Shown here: positions 41,622 to 48,155 of the stretch, one piece after another
Layout of the letters: every line of letters begins with the position of its first letter
How positions within the stretch are numbered: the stretch's first letter is position 1
NCBI GenBank assembly: GCA_041649415.1
Contig: JBAZND010000002.1
Location: 131,550 to 195,549, forward strand
DNA length: 64,000 bases
Direction: 5' to 3'
Source of the DNA: JALOAR01 sp041649415
GTDB taxonomy: Bacteria; Patescibacteriota; Minisyncoccia; UBA6257; Colwellbacteraceae
The notes under the pieces: generated by a model
The model's database searches: none
What the model was told of the DNA's origin: nothing
What the model saw: only the letters and a program-made list of their open reading frames with translations
Made by a program: the position numbers and the translations under genes

Positions 41622-41890
41622 TCTGGCTTTGTGCGATGTTCGGAGCCGTGCTTTACCTCTCCGTTTACCAGATAGGCGGGCATGTCTTGTCTGTTTAACA
41701 CAAGCCTCCCGGGACCGAAATGCAATCTTCCACAGACATCGCATGCGTATGCGGCGTCATAGCTTTCACATCCCGTTCGGAGTATCGTTTTTCTTATCTC
41801 GTCCCCCGTATCTATGCTGCCCAGACATCCCTTCTCAGCACAAGTAAACTTGGTTGCCTTGGATTTGAAGAAGTTGCTGACCTCCGCCAT
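41609..41890 (-). CDS. Cys-rich zinc-ribbon-like mini-protein A (unknown)
   Basis: 93 aa, not recognised. Cysteines are arranged as CAEKGC, GC and CDVCGRLHFG, suggesting one or two zinc knuckles, followed by a basic/polar tail. It is a paralogue of the 95-aa gene just upstream: both have C-x(2-4)-GC, I-[DN]-T, GC and CxxCGRLHF in the same order. The gene has its own TTGACA promoter, a 46-nt leader, a strong Shine-Dalgarno AGGAGGG and its own terminator, unlike the core genes around it. Confidence 0.75.
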   Translation of the reverse strand: MAEVSNFFKSKATKFTCAEKGCLGSIDTGDEIRKTILRTGCESYDAAYACDVCGRLHFGPGRLVLNRQDMPAYLVNGEVKHGSEHRTKPEAAH

Positions 41891-41936
41891 TTATTTATTC
41901 CCTCCTGTAAGATTATTTTGGAAACGTGCTCTGTCC

Positions 41937-41965
41937 CTTATGACATGTTTACGCATGCTTGTCAA
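41937..41965 (-). promoter_or_regulatory. promoter of mini-protein A gene
   Basis: TTGACA (41960-41965), 17-nt spacer, CATAAG (41937-41942). Directly downstream of the terminator of the preceding gene. The leader contains the AGCACGTTTCC motif (41912-41930) shared with mini-protein B. Confidence 0.55.
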
Positions 41966-41990
41966 ATAAAAAGACCGTCTAACGACGATC
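41966..41990 (-). terminator. terminator of mini-protein B gene
   Basis: Stem AGATCGTC/GACGGTCT with loop GTTA and a following TTTTTATTT on the minus strand; overlaps the stop codon. Confidence 0.8.
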
Positions 41991-42266
41991 TTCTGGCAGA
42001 GAGAAAATAACGGTCGTGGCCAATCTTCTTGACGGCAACATAACGACTTCCCTCTTTCTGCCACGCTTTGCGAGATAGAGTCTTTCCTGACTATTTACTT
42101 CCTCTCCGGCCCCATAAGCGCCTATACCGGAATAAAAATGCAGTCGTCCGCATTTAGGGCATGAATAAAGCTGTTCCTCGCTCATGCACCCTTTAAGACG
42201 CGATACTTTCTCCGCTTTTTTCGTATTTATCTCGATCCTACATCCTTCACACTTGAATCTAGCCAC
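41979..42266 (-). CDS. Cys-rich zinc-ribbon-like mini-protein B (unknown)
   Basis: About 95 aa, paralogue of mini-protein A: FKCEGC, GC and CPKCGRLHFYSG in the same order, then a basic C terminus. I chose GTG 42264-42266 because GAGGTGA lies at good distance; a GTG three codons upstream is the alternative. The leader shares AGCACGTTCCAAA with gene A. A TAGTAT box overlaps the stop of the DUF1858 gene. Function unknown; zinc or redox binding is inferred from cysteines only. Confidence 0.7.
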   Translation of the reverse strand: MARFKCEGCRIEINTKKAEKVSRLKGCMSEEQLYSCPKCGRLHFYSGIGAYGAGEEVNSQERLYLAKRGRKREVVMLPSRRLATTVIFSLPEDRR

Positions 42267-42319
42267 CGGACTCACCTCTCTCTTTTATAATTTGGAACGT
42301 GCTTAATATTCTTTTAATA

Positions 42320-42517
42320 CTATCCGTTTAAATCGGCAAGAATGGCTTCCAGGTCCAAACCGTATGTTTCAACTATCATATTGAGAGTGAGTTTATCCAT
42401 TTCCATCGCCGCCATCGGGCATGTTGGGCATGGAACGCCGTGTTTTACAAGTTTTTCCGCGTTTCCTGTCCCTCCCACAATCTCTCCAAGAATTGAATCT
42501 TTCGTAAAATTTGCCAT
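42320..42517 (-). CDS. DUF1858-type small CxxC protein
   Basis: 65 aa. GEIVGGTGNAEKLVKHGVPCPTCPMA followed by LDLEAILADLN fits the DUF1858 fold found fused to or beside hybrid-cluster and redox proteins; the CPTC pair is likely a thiol-disulphide or metal site. I chose the ATG at 42515-42517, where the homology begins. An upstream ATG at 42571 would add 18 residues. A TTTACG...TAAAAA promoter may start the mRNA at this ATG. Confidence 0.7.
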   Translation of the reverse strand: MANFTKDSILGEIVGGTGNAEKLVKHGVPCPTCPMAAMEMDKLTLNMIVETYGLDLEAILADLNG

Positions 42518-42629
42518 AGCTTTTTTTAGCAGATTAAAATACTCGCGTAAAGCCGGAATATGATATATCATTCCGCTTATCTGGTTCTTGGCCCGCTTGA
42601 ATAATTGGCGTGTAATTGAATAGAGCGTT

Positions 42630-42650
42630 AAGTTTTCAAGTCTGTTGGGT
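42630..42650 (+). repeat. 21-nt direct repeat, copy 1
   Basis: Identical over 21 nt to 45881-45901. The core reads TTTTCAAGTCTGTTGGG. This copy lies 8 nt before tRNA-Val. Confidence 0.9.
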
Positions 42651-42658
42651 TTCTAAGC

Positions 42659-42731
42659 GGGCACTTAGCTCAGCGGTTAGAGCGTTCCGTTCACATCGGA
42701 AAGGTCACTGGTTCGATTCCAGTAGCGCCCA
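42659..42731 (+). tRNA. tRNA-Val (anticodon CAC)
   Basis: Anticodon stem TTCCG/CGGAA with loop TTCACAT; T arm and D arm regular. The acceptor GGGCACT/AGCGCCC has one A-C mismatch at the fifth pair. CCA not encoded. Confidence 0.88.
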
Positions 42732-42736
42732 CAAAC

Positions 42737-42778
42737 AAATTCTGCCAGACTTCACGGTCGTGAAGTCTGGCAGAATTT
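42737..42778. repeat. 20-bp perfect inverted repeat after tRNA-Val
   Basis: AAATTCTGCCAGACTTCACG is followed after 2 nt by its exact complement. It probably acts as a terminator between tRNA-Val and rplL, but the stem is long and no T run follows. Confidence 0.85.
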
Positions 42779-42809
42779 CGTGACGAAGAAAAATTCGTTC
42801 AAATAAAAC

Positions 42810-43178
42810 TTACTGGAGTTCAACTGTGGCGCCAGCTTCGGTGAGTTTATTCTTCAGTTCTTCGGCTTCTTCTTTGTTTAATCCCTCTCTAACCACTTTC
42901 GGAACTCCGTCAACGATATCCTTGGCCTCTTTAAGTCCCAGGCCGGTTACTTCGCGAACAATCTTAATGACGTTAATCTTTTGTTCGCCGGCGGCGGAGA
43001 GCACCACGTTCCAAGAATCTTTTTCTTCAGCGGCAGAAGCGGCGCCCGCTCCGGCTCCGCTTACGGCCATAGCGGCCGCAGAAACGCCGAATTTCTCTTC
43101 AAGCGCTTTCACCAGTTCAGCAAGTTCCGCAACGGATAAAGCTTCAATTTTTGAGATTATATCTTCAAATTTTTCCAT
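42810..43178 (-). CDS. rplL: 50S ribosomal protein L7/L12
   Basis: Stalk protein that recruits GTPase factors. 122 aa: N-terminal dimer domain, Ala/Gly-rich hinge (SGAGAGAASAAEEKD) and C-terminal KINVIKIVREVTGLGLKEAKDIVDG. Normal. 9 nt after rplJ. Confidence 0.98.
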   Translation of the reverse strand: MEKFEDIISKIEALSVAELAELVKALEEKFGVSAAAMAVSGAGAGAASAAEEKDSWNVVLSAAGEQKINVIKIVREVTGLGLKEAKDIVDGVPKVVREGLNKEEAEELKNKLTEAGATVELQ

Positions 43179-43187
43179 TTGTTTTTA

Positions 43188-43667
43188 TTAAGCGATTTTT
43201 GACGCCCTTTCTTTAAACACAAACATTAGAGATCTTATAGGAGACGCTATCATACCGACAAGTTGGCCCAAAAGAACATCTTTTGACGGCAGTTGCCCAA
43301 GCATGATGACTTCTTCCGCCGGAACAAATCTTTTTCCGTCAATGTCATATCCGCCGAGAATTTTGGCATTCGCGAATTTATATGCCGGTCCTGCCATGGT
43401 AAATATTTCATCGTTTGAAAAAATCGTTCCGACTTGAGAATCAAACGTTTCGGGATTGAAATCCAATCCGGCTTCGCCAAAGGCGACTCTCAAAAGCTTC
43501 TTTTTAATGACCTTGAGCTTCCCTCCTGCGGCGCGGATAGTTTTCCTGAAAGCGTTCAAATCTCCGGCTTTAACTCCGGTAAAATCTACGAAAACAACGG
43601 AATGGCTGTTTTTCAAGTCTCCGACTTCGTTTTCAATTACTTCTTTCTTCTGATTTTTTGTAAGCAT
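43188..43667 (-). CDS. rplJ: 50S ribosomal protein L10
   Basis: Stalk base that anchors L7/L12 dimers. 159 aa: FVDFTGVKAGDLNAFRKTIRAAGGKLKVIKKKLL and the C-terminal LLGQLVGMIASPIRSLMFVF helix. The usual upstream rplK and rplA are not here. A ~155-nt leader with an attenuator precedes the ATG, consistent with autoregulation by the L10-L12 complex. Confidence 0.97.
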   Translation of the reverse strand: MLTKNQKKEVIENEVGDLKNSHSVVFVDFTGVKAGDLNAFRKTIRAAGGKLKVIKKKLLRVAFGEAGLDFNPETFDSQVGTIFSNDEIFTMAGPAYKFANAKILGGYDIDGKRFVPAEEVIMLGQLPSKDVLLGQLVGMIASPIRSLMFVFKERASKIA

Positions 43668-43834
43668 AGGACGCTTATTTTTACGACCTTTCGCACCGCC
43701 TGATTTACGGCTCCGCTGGAATTAAAAAAGCCGCGGAAACCGCAGCAAAAGAGAATTATATCCTCCGGAGGGCGCCAGTTTGGCATTAGTCCACTTGGGA
43801 ACCCATCCTTCTGCGGATGCTTGATATTAAGTTA
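43668..43834 (-). promoter_or_regulatory. rplJL leader (candidate L10-binding leader)
   Basis: About 155 nt between the predicted start near 43822 and the rplJ ATG, holding several potential stems, including one around CCTCCGGAGG (43762-43771), and a terminator hairpin. Many bacteria have an L10 leader at this place; I cannot match its consensus by eye. Confidence 0.5.
43724..43746 (-). terminator. attenuator hairpin in the rplJL leader
   Basis: GCTGCGG/CCGCGGC stem with loop TTT followed by TTTTTT on the minus strand. Because it lies between promoter and gene it must be bypassed for expression, which is the layout of transcription attenuation. Confidence 0.7.
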
Positions 43835-43857
43835 GATAAAAAAGCGGATTCTGTCAA
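43829..43857 (-). promoter_or_regulatory. rplJL promoter
   Basis: TTGACA (43852-43857), 17-nt spacer, TAACTT (43829-43834). The -35 box overlaps the stop of the pcm gene. Confidence 0.55.
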
Positions 43858-44483
43858 TCTGCGATGAGCGGCACAAAAGAAAAGCCCGGGTATTCTTTAA
43901 CGTCAAATTCAGTTCTGGAAATTTTATCCGCGACAATGAGCCGTCCGGAAACGGGCATAACGATGCGGCCGCCGACCGCGAGCGCATTCTTCCACGATTC
44001 GGGAACAATATCATATTCGGCGGCGGAAACAATTTTATTAAACACCGGCCATTCGGGGTTAATATTCAAAGCGTTTCCGTTTACCGCGATAACGGAGCCG
44101 TTTGAAATCAAGCCAAATTTTTCAAGATTTAATTTAGCCGTATCGGCGAGTTCTTTAACGCGTTCAACCGTTATGACTTTTCCTTCTGGAGCGACCACGG
44201 TTGCAAGAAGAGCCGCTTGCCAGCCGGAACCTGTGCCGACATCCAAAATATTGTCTCCTTTCTGCGGGTCCAAGAGATTCAAAATAAAAGCGACAGTAAA
44301 GGGTTGGGATATGGTTTGATCGTATCCGATGGACAAGGGTCTATCCTCACCGGCGAATTGTTTTTGAGTTTCGGGTAGAAACTCCGCGCGATCAATTTCC
44401 CGAAAAGCTCGTTCTATTTCCGACGACTTTATATATCCTTGTAGAACGAGTTTATTTATTAAATTTTCGTAACCGCTATTCAC
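43854..44483 (-). CDS. pcm: protein-L-isoaspartate O-methyltransferase
   Basis: SAM-dependent repair methyltransferase for isoaspartyl residues, 209 aa. The N-terminal REIDRAEFLPETQKQFA...LSIGYDQTISQPFTVAFI and SAM loop LDVGTGSGWQAALLA are the family signature. GTG start 15 nt after rpmG, so the two probably share an operon. Confidence 0.93.
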   Translation of the reverse strand: MNSGYENLINKLVLQGYIKSSEIERAFREIDRAEFLPETQKQFAGEDRPLSIGYDQTISQPFTVAFILNLLDPQKGDNILDVGTGSGWQAALLATVVAPEGKVITVERVKELADTAKLNLEKFGLISNGSVIAVNGNALNINPEWPVFNKIVSAAEYDIVPESWKNALAVGGRIVMPVSGRLIVADKISRTEFDVKEYPGFSFVPLIAD

Positions 44484-44498
44484 GGATGGGCTCGCGCT

Positions 44499-44669
44499 TT
44501 ATCTGCCCGATTCTTTATGAGTCGTGCGTTTTCGGCAGTGGGCGCAGAATTTTAAGAGACTAAGTTTCTTCTCGGCCGTTTTCTTGTTTTTGCGGGTGTA
44601 ATAATTCACCCGTCCGCATTCGGAACATTTGAGTCTGATTAGATTTTCGGAATATTTAGACTTAGCCAT
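44499..44669 (-). CDS. rpmG: 50S ribosomal protein L33
   Basis: 56-residue L33, translated by hand from the sequence: after MAKSKYSENL it reads IRLKCSECGRVNYYTRKNKK and ends with FCAHCRKRTTHKESGR. The CSEC and CAHC pairs mark the zinc-binding C+ form. ATG 44667-44669, TAA at 44499. It lies between the tRNA-Thr/Tyr cluster and pcm; secE and nusG, frequent neighbours, are absent. Confidence 0.95.
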   Translation of the reverse strand: MAKSKYSENLIRLKCSECGRVNYYTRKNKKTAEKKLSLLKFCAHCRKRTTHKESGR

Positions 44670-44714
44670 GCGAGGTTAAATTTAGCCACAAATCGGTTAT
44701 TTTGCAAATTATTG

Positions 44715-44786
44715 AGCCAAAGGTGGGAATCGGACCCACGACCTCCTTCTTACCAAGAAGGCGTTCTACCACTGAACTACTTTGGC
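44715..44786 (-). tRNA. tRNA-Thr (anticodon GGT)
   Basis: Acceptor GCCAAAG/CTTTGGC, anticodon stem CCTTC/GAAGG with loop TTGGTAA. Discriminator T; CCA not encoded. Confidence 0.94.
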
Positions 44787-44833
44787 TAGTTCCGTCATTT
44801 TAGCCGTAAATTGGCATACGTGACAAGAATTTG

Positions 44834-44905
44834 AGCCACCTCTCGGATTTGAACCGAGGACCCACACTTTACAAAAGTGTTGCTCTACCGCTGAGCTAAG
44901 GTGGC
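44834..44905 (-). tRNA. tRNA-Thr (anticodon TGT)
   Basis: Acceptor GCCACCT/AGGTGGC, anticodon stem ACACT/AGTGT with loop TTTGTAA. CCA not encoded. Confidence 0.94.
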
Positions 44906-44912
44906 AGTTTTG

Positions 44913-44995
44913 TGCACAGGGGAGGATTCGAACCTCCGTAGCCCGAAGGCGACAGATTTACAGTCTGTTGTAATTGACCGCTCTACCACCTGTGC
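44913..44995 (-). tRNA. tRNA-Tyr (anticodon GTA)
   Basis: Acceptor GCACAGG/CCTGTGC, anticodon stem ACAGA/TCTGT with loop CTGTAAA, and the long class II variable arm (CGCCTTCGGGCTAC region). First of a three-tRNA minus-strand unit. CCA not encoded. Confidence 0.94.
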
Positions 44996-45125
44996 GAGTT
45001 TTGAACGATAACATTTAAGCAGATTTAAGGCTTATAGCCAAGTGTTTTGATTTCCTCTCCCGATTCTGCTATTTTGCGGGCAGTAGTATAAACAGTTAAA
45101 TAAGCTTGAAAAGGAGGCGTTCCAT

Positions 45126-45797
45126 ATGAAGGACGTGTTTTACTTTGAAAAAATCTGCGAGCGAGAAACTTGGACGAAAATTGTCGAGGCTATTCCCATA
45201 GGCTGGGGAGGGATGAGCGGGAGGCTTGTCGCTCCGAAAGAAGCAATTGCCGCGCGAATGCCGATCGCGGAAAATACGGGCTATCAAGTATACAACGACT
45301 ATCGTTTCCTCGGAGTGGCTATTGTGGGCGATTTTCCCCGAGACGAAAAAGGAAGAAGGATTCCCTTCAAAGAAGACCGGATGAAACCGAACTCCGCCGA
45401 GATAATGCTCGAAGGGAAATTACCTAACTTTATCGACCTCTGCGGTAACAGATTTGGACATTCGGCTTCGAGCGGTTATGTCGATACTTACGTGGAGGCC
45501 GAGAAGAAAAGCATTGCCATAAGCTATCTTGCAAAAGGTTACTACGGCAGGCTTTACTTCGCCGCGCATTATCGTAAAAAGTATTGCCCCGAGGATAATC
45601 CGGCAAGATGCAAGATGGTTTTTAACTCGTTTTGCCGTCCCGCTGGCGACCTAGGAGAGTCCTGGCTTCAGAAAGTGCATATAGAGCTGCGATGGATTCA
45701 GGACAACGAAGGTAAGTTAGAAGATATTGCGTCCATTCGCGATAGCTATCGTCTTCTAGAGCTTCCTGAATGTGAGCCGAAATCGGACGACGAATAA
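45126..45797 (+). CDS. orphan protein C, unknown
   Basis: 223 aa, not recognised. Soluble, mixed composition, no signal peptide or membrane segment. Aromatic- and glycine-rich patches (AIPIGWGGMSGRL, YLAKGYYGRLYFAAHYRKKY) and four scattered cysteines, without a clear metal motif. The ATG follows a strong AAGGAGG at 45112-45118 and a leader, and the gene has its own terminator, so it is a single-gene unit. Its organisation matches the other orphan genes nearby, not the core genes. Confidence 0.7.
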   Translation: MKDVFYFEKICERETWTKIVEAIPIGWGGMSGRLVAPKEAIAARMPIAENTGYQVYNDYRFLGVAIVGDFPRDEKGRRIPFKEDRMKPNSAEIMLEGKLPNFIDLCGNRFGHSASSGYVDTYVEAEKKSIAISYLAKGYYGRLYFAAHYRKKYCPEDNPARCKMVFNSFCRPAGDLGESWLQKVHIELRWIQDNEGKLEDIASIRDSYRLLELPECEPKSDDE

Positions 45798-45801
45798 AGA
45801 C

Positions 45802-45825
45802 AAGAGCAGTCAAGCTGCTCTTTTT
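45802..45825 (+). terminator. terminator of orphan C
   Basis: AAGAGCAG/CTGCTCTT stem, loop TCAAG-like, then TTTTT. Confidence 0.85.
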
Positions 45826-45880
45826 GTTAAGTAACTTGACAGATTGGTTAGAATATGTTTCGCTGAAAGAGTAACTTAAA

Positions 45881-45901
45881 AAGTTTTCAAGTCTGTTGGG
45901 T
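45881..45901 (+). repeat. 21-nt direct repeat, copy 2
   Basis: Identical to 42630-42650. It lies 46 nt before the start codon of orphan D and is followed by TATCC-GAAA-GGATA (45901-45914), a small hairpin with a GNRA loop. Confidence 0.9.
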
Positions 45902-45947
45902 ATCCGAAAGGATAAGTTTCACCCTATGGGCACGAATGGAGGAGACC

Positions 45948-46526
45948 GTGAACATCACATTGAAATTCCCCGGAGGGGACACGGACACCGCTTTGATGAA
46001 TCAACTATTAAGGGAGGGGTTTATCGTTAATTCCGTGAAAGATGCTCTTATCGTGAATTTGTTGGTGCCCGAGGAACGTTCCGAGAACTATCTCATCCAT
46101 AGAGTTCCCGTCTATAGGATTCCCAGGGAAGCAAATAAGGCAATTTTTTGCATTGATGTTGAGGAAAAGGGCGGAGGCGAAATAAAAACCGGTGAAGCCA
46201 CTATCGTATGCGGTCTAAGTGGTAAGAAATTGAGACCATATTACGTGCGTCGCAGTCCCGTTTCCGCGAATGAGACACATGCCCTTTTCTCCATACGAGC
46301 GTCTGTCGTAACTGTTACCGCTTGGCGTCCTGCCGATACCGTTTCCATTGATGAGCACCGGATAGTTCGAAAAGGTATTTGTGCATGGATTGAGACGGTG
46401 AATCTCTGGCAAGGTCCTTGCAGGGAGCTACCCGAAGCGCTTGGACGGTTTGAACAGGCGGTGGAGGCGGCAATAGAAAAGGCGTATCATGATAATTGCC
46501 GCGAAGTACACTATGCTAACTTTTAA
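45948..46526 (+). CDS. orphan protein D, unknown
   Basis: 192 aa, not recognised. Begins NITLKFPGGDTDTALMNQLL; no signal peptide, no membrane segment, mixed alpha/beta pattern, four cysteines. GTG at 45948 chosen because GGAGG (45938-45942) lies 5 nt upstream; an ATG at 45936 overlaps that Shine-Dalgarno. A long leader with the 21-nt repeat and a GNRA hairpin precedes it and a terminator follows. Confidence 0.68.
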   Translation: MNITLKFPGGDTDTALMNQLLREGFIVNSVKDALIVNLLVPEERSENYLIHRVPVYRIPREANKAIFCIDVEEKGGGEIKTGEATIVCGLSGKKLRPYYVRRSPVSANETHALFSIRASVVTVTAWRPADTVSIDEHRIVRKGICAWIETVNLWQGPCRELPEALGRFEQAVEAAIEKAYHDNCREVHYANF

Positions 46527-46537
46527 GGCAACTAAAC

Positions 46538-46562
46538 AAAGACCCCTATTCAAGGGGTCTTT
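46538..46562 (+). terminator. terminator of orphan D
   Basis: AAAGACCCCT/AGGGGTCTTT stem with a 5-nt loop and T run; probably also serves as the end of the opposing minus-strand gene. Confidence 0.85.
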
Positions 46563-46564
46563 TA

Positions 46565-46873
46565 TTATGTCGGAATTCCCGTTCCGTTTTTTTTATTCGA
46601 GTCTCCGCGGACGTTTTTTAATTTTTCCGTCACGAAATTGTCCGCCTTCATAATAACTATTTTAATTTTCCTAAGCGCTTTATGCACAATTAAATTGAGA
46701 GAATCGTCTATCTTGTCCAAAGGAATTTTTTTCGCGATTTGCGTCAGTTTTTCCTTTCTCGGACGATGAACGGTTGTTTCATCCTCAATTCTCGGTAGTG
46801 CTCTCGCGAGCAGAAGAATGAGCGCGCCAAGCGCCAAAAAAATTATAGTTTCCAAAACAAAGCTATATAGCAT
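46565..46873 (-). CDS. small bitopic membrane protein, unknown
   Basis: 102 aa. One N-terminal hydrophobic helix (about 3-25), then a basic amphipathic region (KKIPLDKIDDSLNLIVHKALRKIKIVIMKADNFVTEKL). It starts inside the end of tsf (11-nt overlap), so it is cotranslated with rpsB-tsf. No family recognised. Confidence 0.6.
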   Translation of the reverse strand: MLYSFVLETIIFLALGALILLLARALPRIEDETTVHRPRKEKLTQIAKKIPLDKIDDSLNLIVHKALRKIKIVIMKADNFVTEKLKNVRGDSNKKNGTGIPT

Positions 46874-47306
46874 AGCGGCAGAATTTTTCCACCCGGATAT
46901 TCTCGCCTACTTTGGCGATAACGCCCTTAATGAGGTTCTCTACAGTAATGCTTTCGTTTTTAATAAAAGGTTCAGCCATAAGCGCGGGGATATTTTCCGG
47001 TTCCATGGCGGCGATTTGCATCGCAATATCGCGCGTGAGCTCTTTAAAATCATCCGTTCGGGCAACAAAATCCGTTTCACATCTTATGTCCAAAAGAACG
47101 CCGATGCGGTCATTATGAATGTAAGAAAAAATAAGTCCCGCGCCGGTTGTTCTGTCGGCTTTCTTTTCCGCTTTCACAAGTCCTTTCTCTTGAATGATTT
47201 CCACGGCTCTATCTATGTCGCCCAAGGCTTCCTCAAGAGCGCGCTTGGCGTCCATCACTCCAGCGCCGGTTCTTTCCCTTAAATTTTGAATATCTTCCGC
47301 GGTCAT
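46863..47306 (-). CDS. tsf: elongation factor Ts, short form
   Basis: GDP exchange factor for EF-Tu. 147 aa, against about 280 in E. coli: it keeps the N-terminal UBA-like domain (IQNLRERTGAGVMDAKRAL) and one core subdomain with TDFVAR, as in the short Thermus-type EF-Ts, which acts as a dimer. ATG start 14 nt after rpsB. Confidence 0.95.
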   Translation of the reverse strand: MTAEDIQNLRERTGAGVMDAKRALEEALGDIDRAVEIIQEKGLVKAEKKADRTTGAGLIFSYIHNDRIGVLLDIRCETDFVARTDDFKELTRDIAMQIAAMEPENIPALMAEPFIKNESITVENLIKGVIAKVGENIRVEKFCRYAI

Positions 47307-47320
47307 TTTGTAAAATTTTT

Positions 47321-48112
47321 CTAACGAGATTCTTCGGGAACAGATGCAGCAATTACCGGTGTCTTTTTAAATGATTCTTTAAGATAATTCATAAGCCATC
47401 GGTTACCTTCGCTTAATCTATTATTCGCCGAAATGGGATAATCTACAAGCTTTGGATCGGCGTCGGTGTTTATAATGGCAACAACTGGAATATTCATCGC
47501 GCGCGCTTCTCTCGCCGCTGTTTTGTTCGCTTGAATATCAAGGATAAACACCGCTCCGGGAAGAGCCGTCATGTTCGCCATGCCTTCAAAAAGCGATTTC
47601 ATTTTTTCAATCTTTTTATCAAGCACCACTCTCTCCTTTTTGGTGTATTTATTGAGCGCGCCGCTTTCTTTATCCGAGAGGAGTTTGTTGTAATACTTTA
47701 TCCTGCCTTCAATGGCACGAAAATTGGTGAGGGTTCCTCCGAGCCATCTTTCGGCCACGTATGGTTCATCAAGCTCTATTCCGAATTCTTTCGCAACTGT
47801 CTTGGCAGACGGCGATGTCCCCACAATTATTATCTGCTTGCCAGAGGCAGAAATTGACTTTAAAAGCTCGGCAGCCGCCTCAAGTTCCTTTATGGTATTT
47901 TCCAAATTAATTATCTCGACTCCGCTCCTTGTCGCAAATATGCGAGATTTCATTTCCGGATGAGTCTTGCTTTTTGTCAAACCGTATAAGAGGCCGGCTT
48001 CGGCCATTTCTTGAAGCAATAAAACCTCTTCCGCCGAAAGACTGGTTTTTTCTGGAGTTACCGAGGCTTCGGTCTCGGCTAAATCTTTAGTTTCTTCTTG
48101 AGTAGTAGTCAT
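47321..48112 (-). CDS. rpsB: 30S ribosomal protein S2
   Basis: S2 of the 30S platform, 263 aa. The core GLLYGLTKSKTHPEMKSRIFATRSGVEIINLE, the RWLGGTLTNF block and ALPGAVFILDIQANKTAAREA are typical. About 35 acidic N-terminal residues precede the domain. ATG start 13 nt from its -10 box; the -35 overlaps the trmD stop. Confidence 0.96.
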   Translation of the reverse strand: MTTTQEETKDLAETEASVTPEKTSLSAEEVLLLQEMAEAGLLYGLTKSKTHPEMKSRIFATRSGVEIINLENTIKELEAAAELLKSISASGKQIIIVGTSPSAKTVAKEFGIELDEPYVAERWLGGTLTNFRAIEGRIKYYNKLLSDKESGALNKYTKKERVVLDKKIEKMKSLFEGMANMTALPGAVFILDIQANKTAAREARAMNIPVVAIINTDADPKLVDYPISANNRLSEGNRWLMNYLKESFKKTPVIAASVPEESR

Positions 48113-48125
48113 TCCTAGACGCCAA

Positions 48126-48155
48126 AGTATAAGCTTCTGTAAGCTGTAATGTCAA
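48126..48155 (-). promoter_or_regulatory. rpsB-tsf promoter
   Basis: TTGACA (48150-48155), 18-nt spacer, TATACT (48126-48131), 13 nt to the rpsB ATG; leader of about 6 nt. Confidence 0.7.

Noticed and set aside
41565..41744. N-terminal extension of rarA
   Set aside because: It would be translated through a terminator hairpin and the rarA promoter; homology starts at 41564.
42630..45901. 21-nt repeat as attachment sites of an integrated element
   Set aside because: The interval holds core genes (rplJ, rplL, rpmG, pcm, tRNAs) and no integrase or mobility gene.
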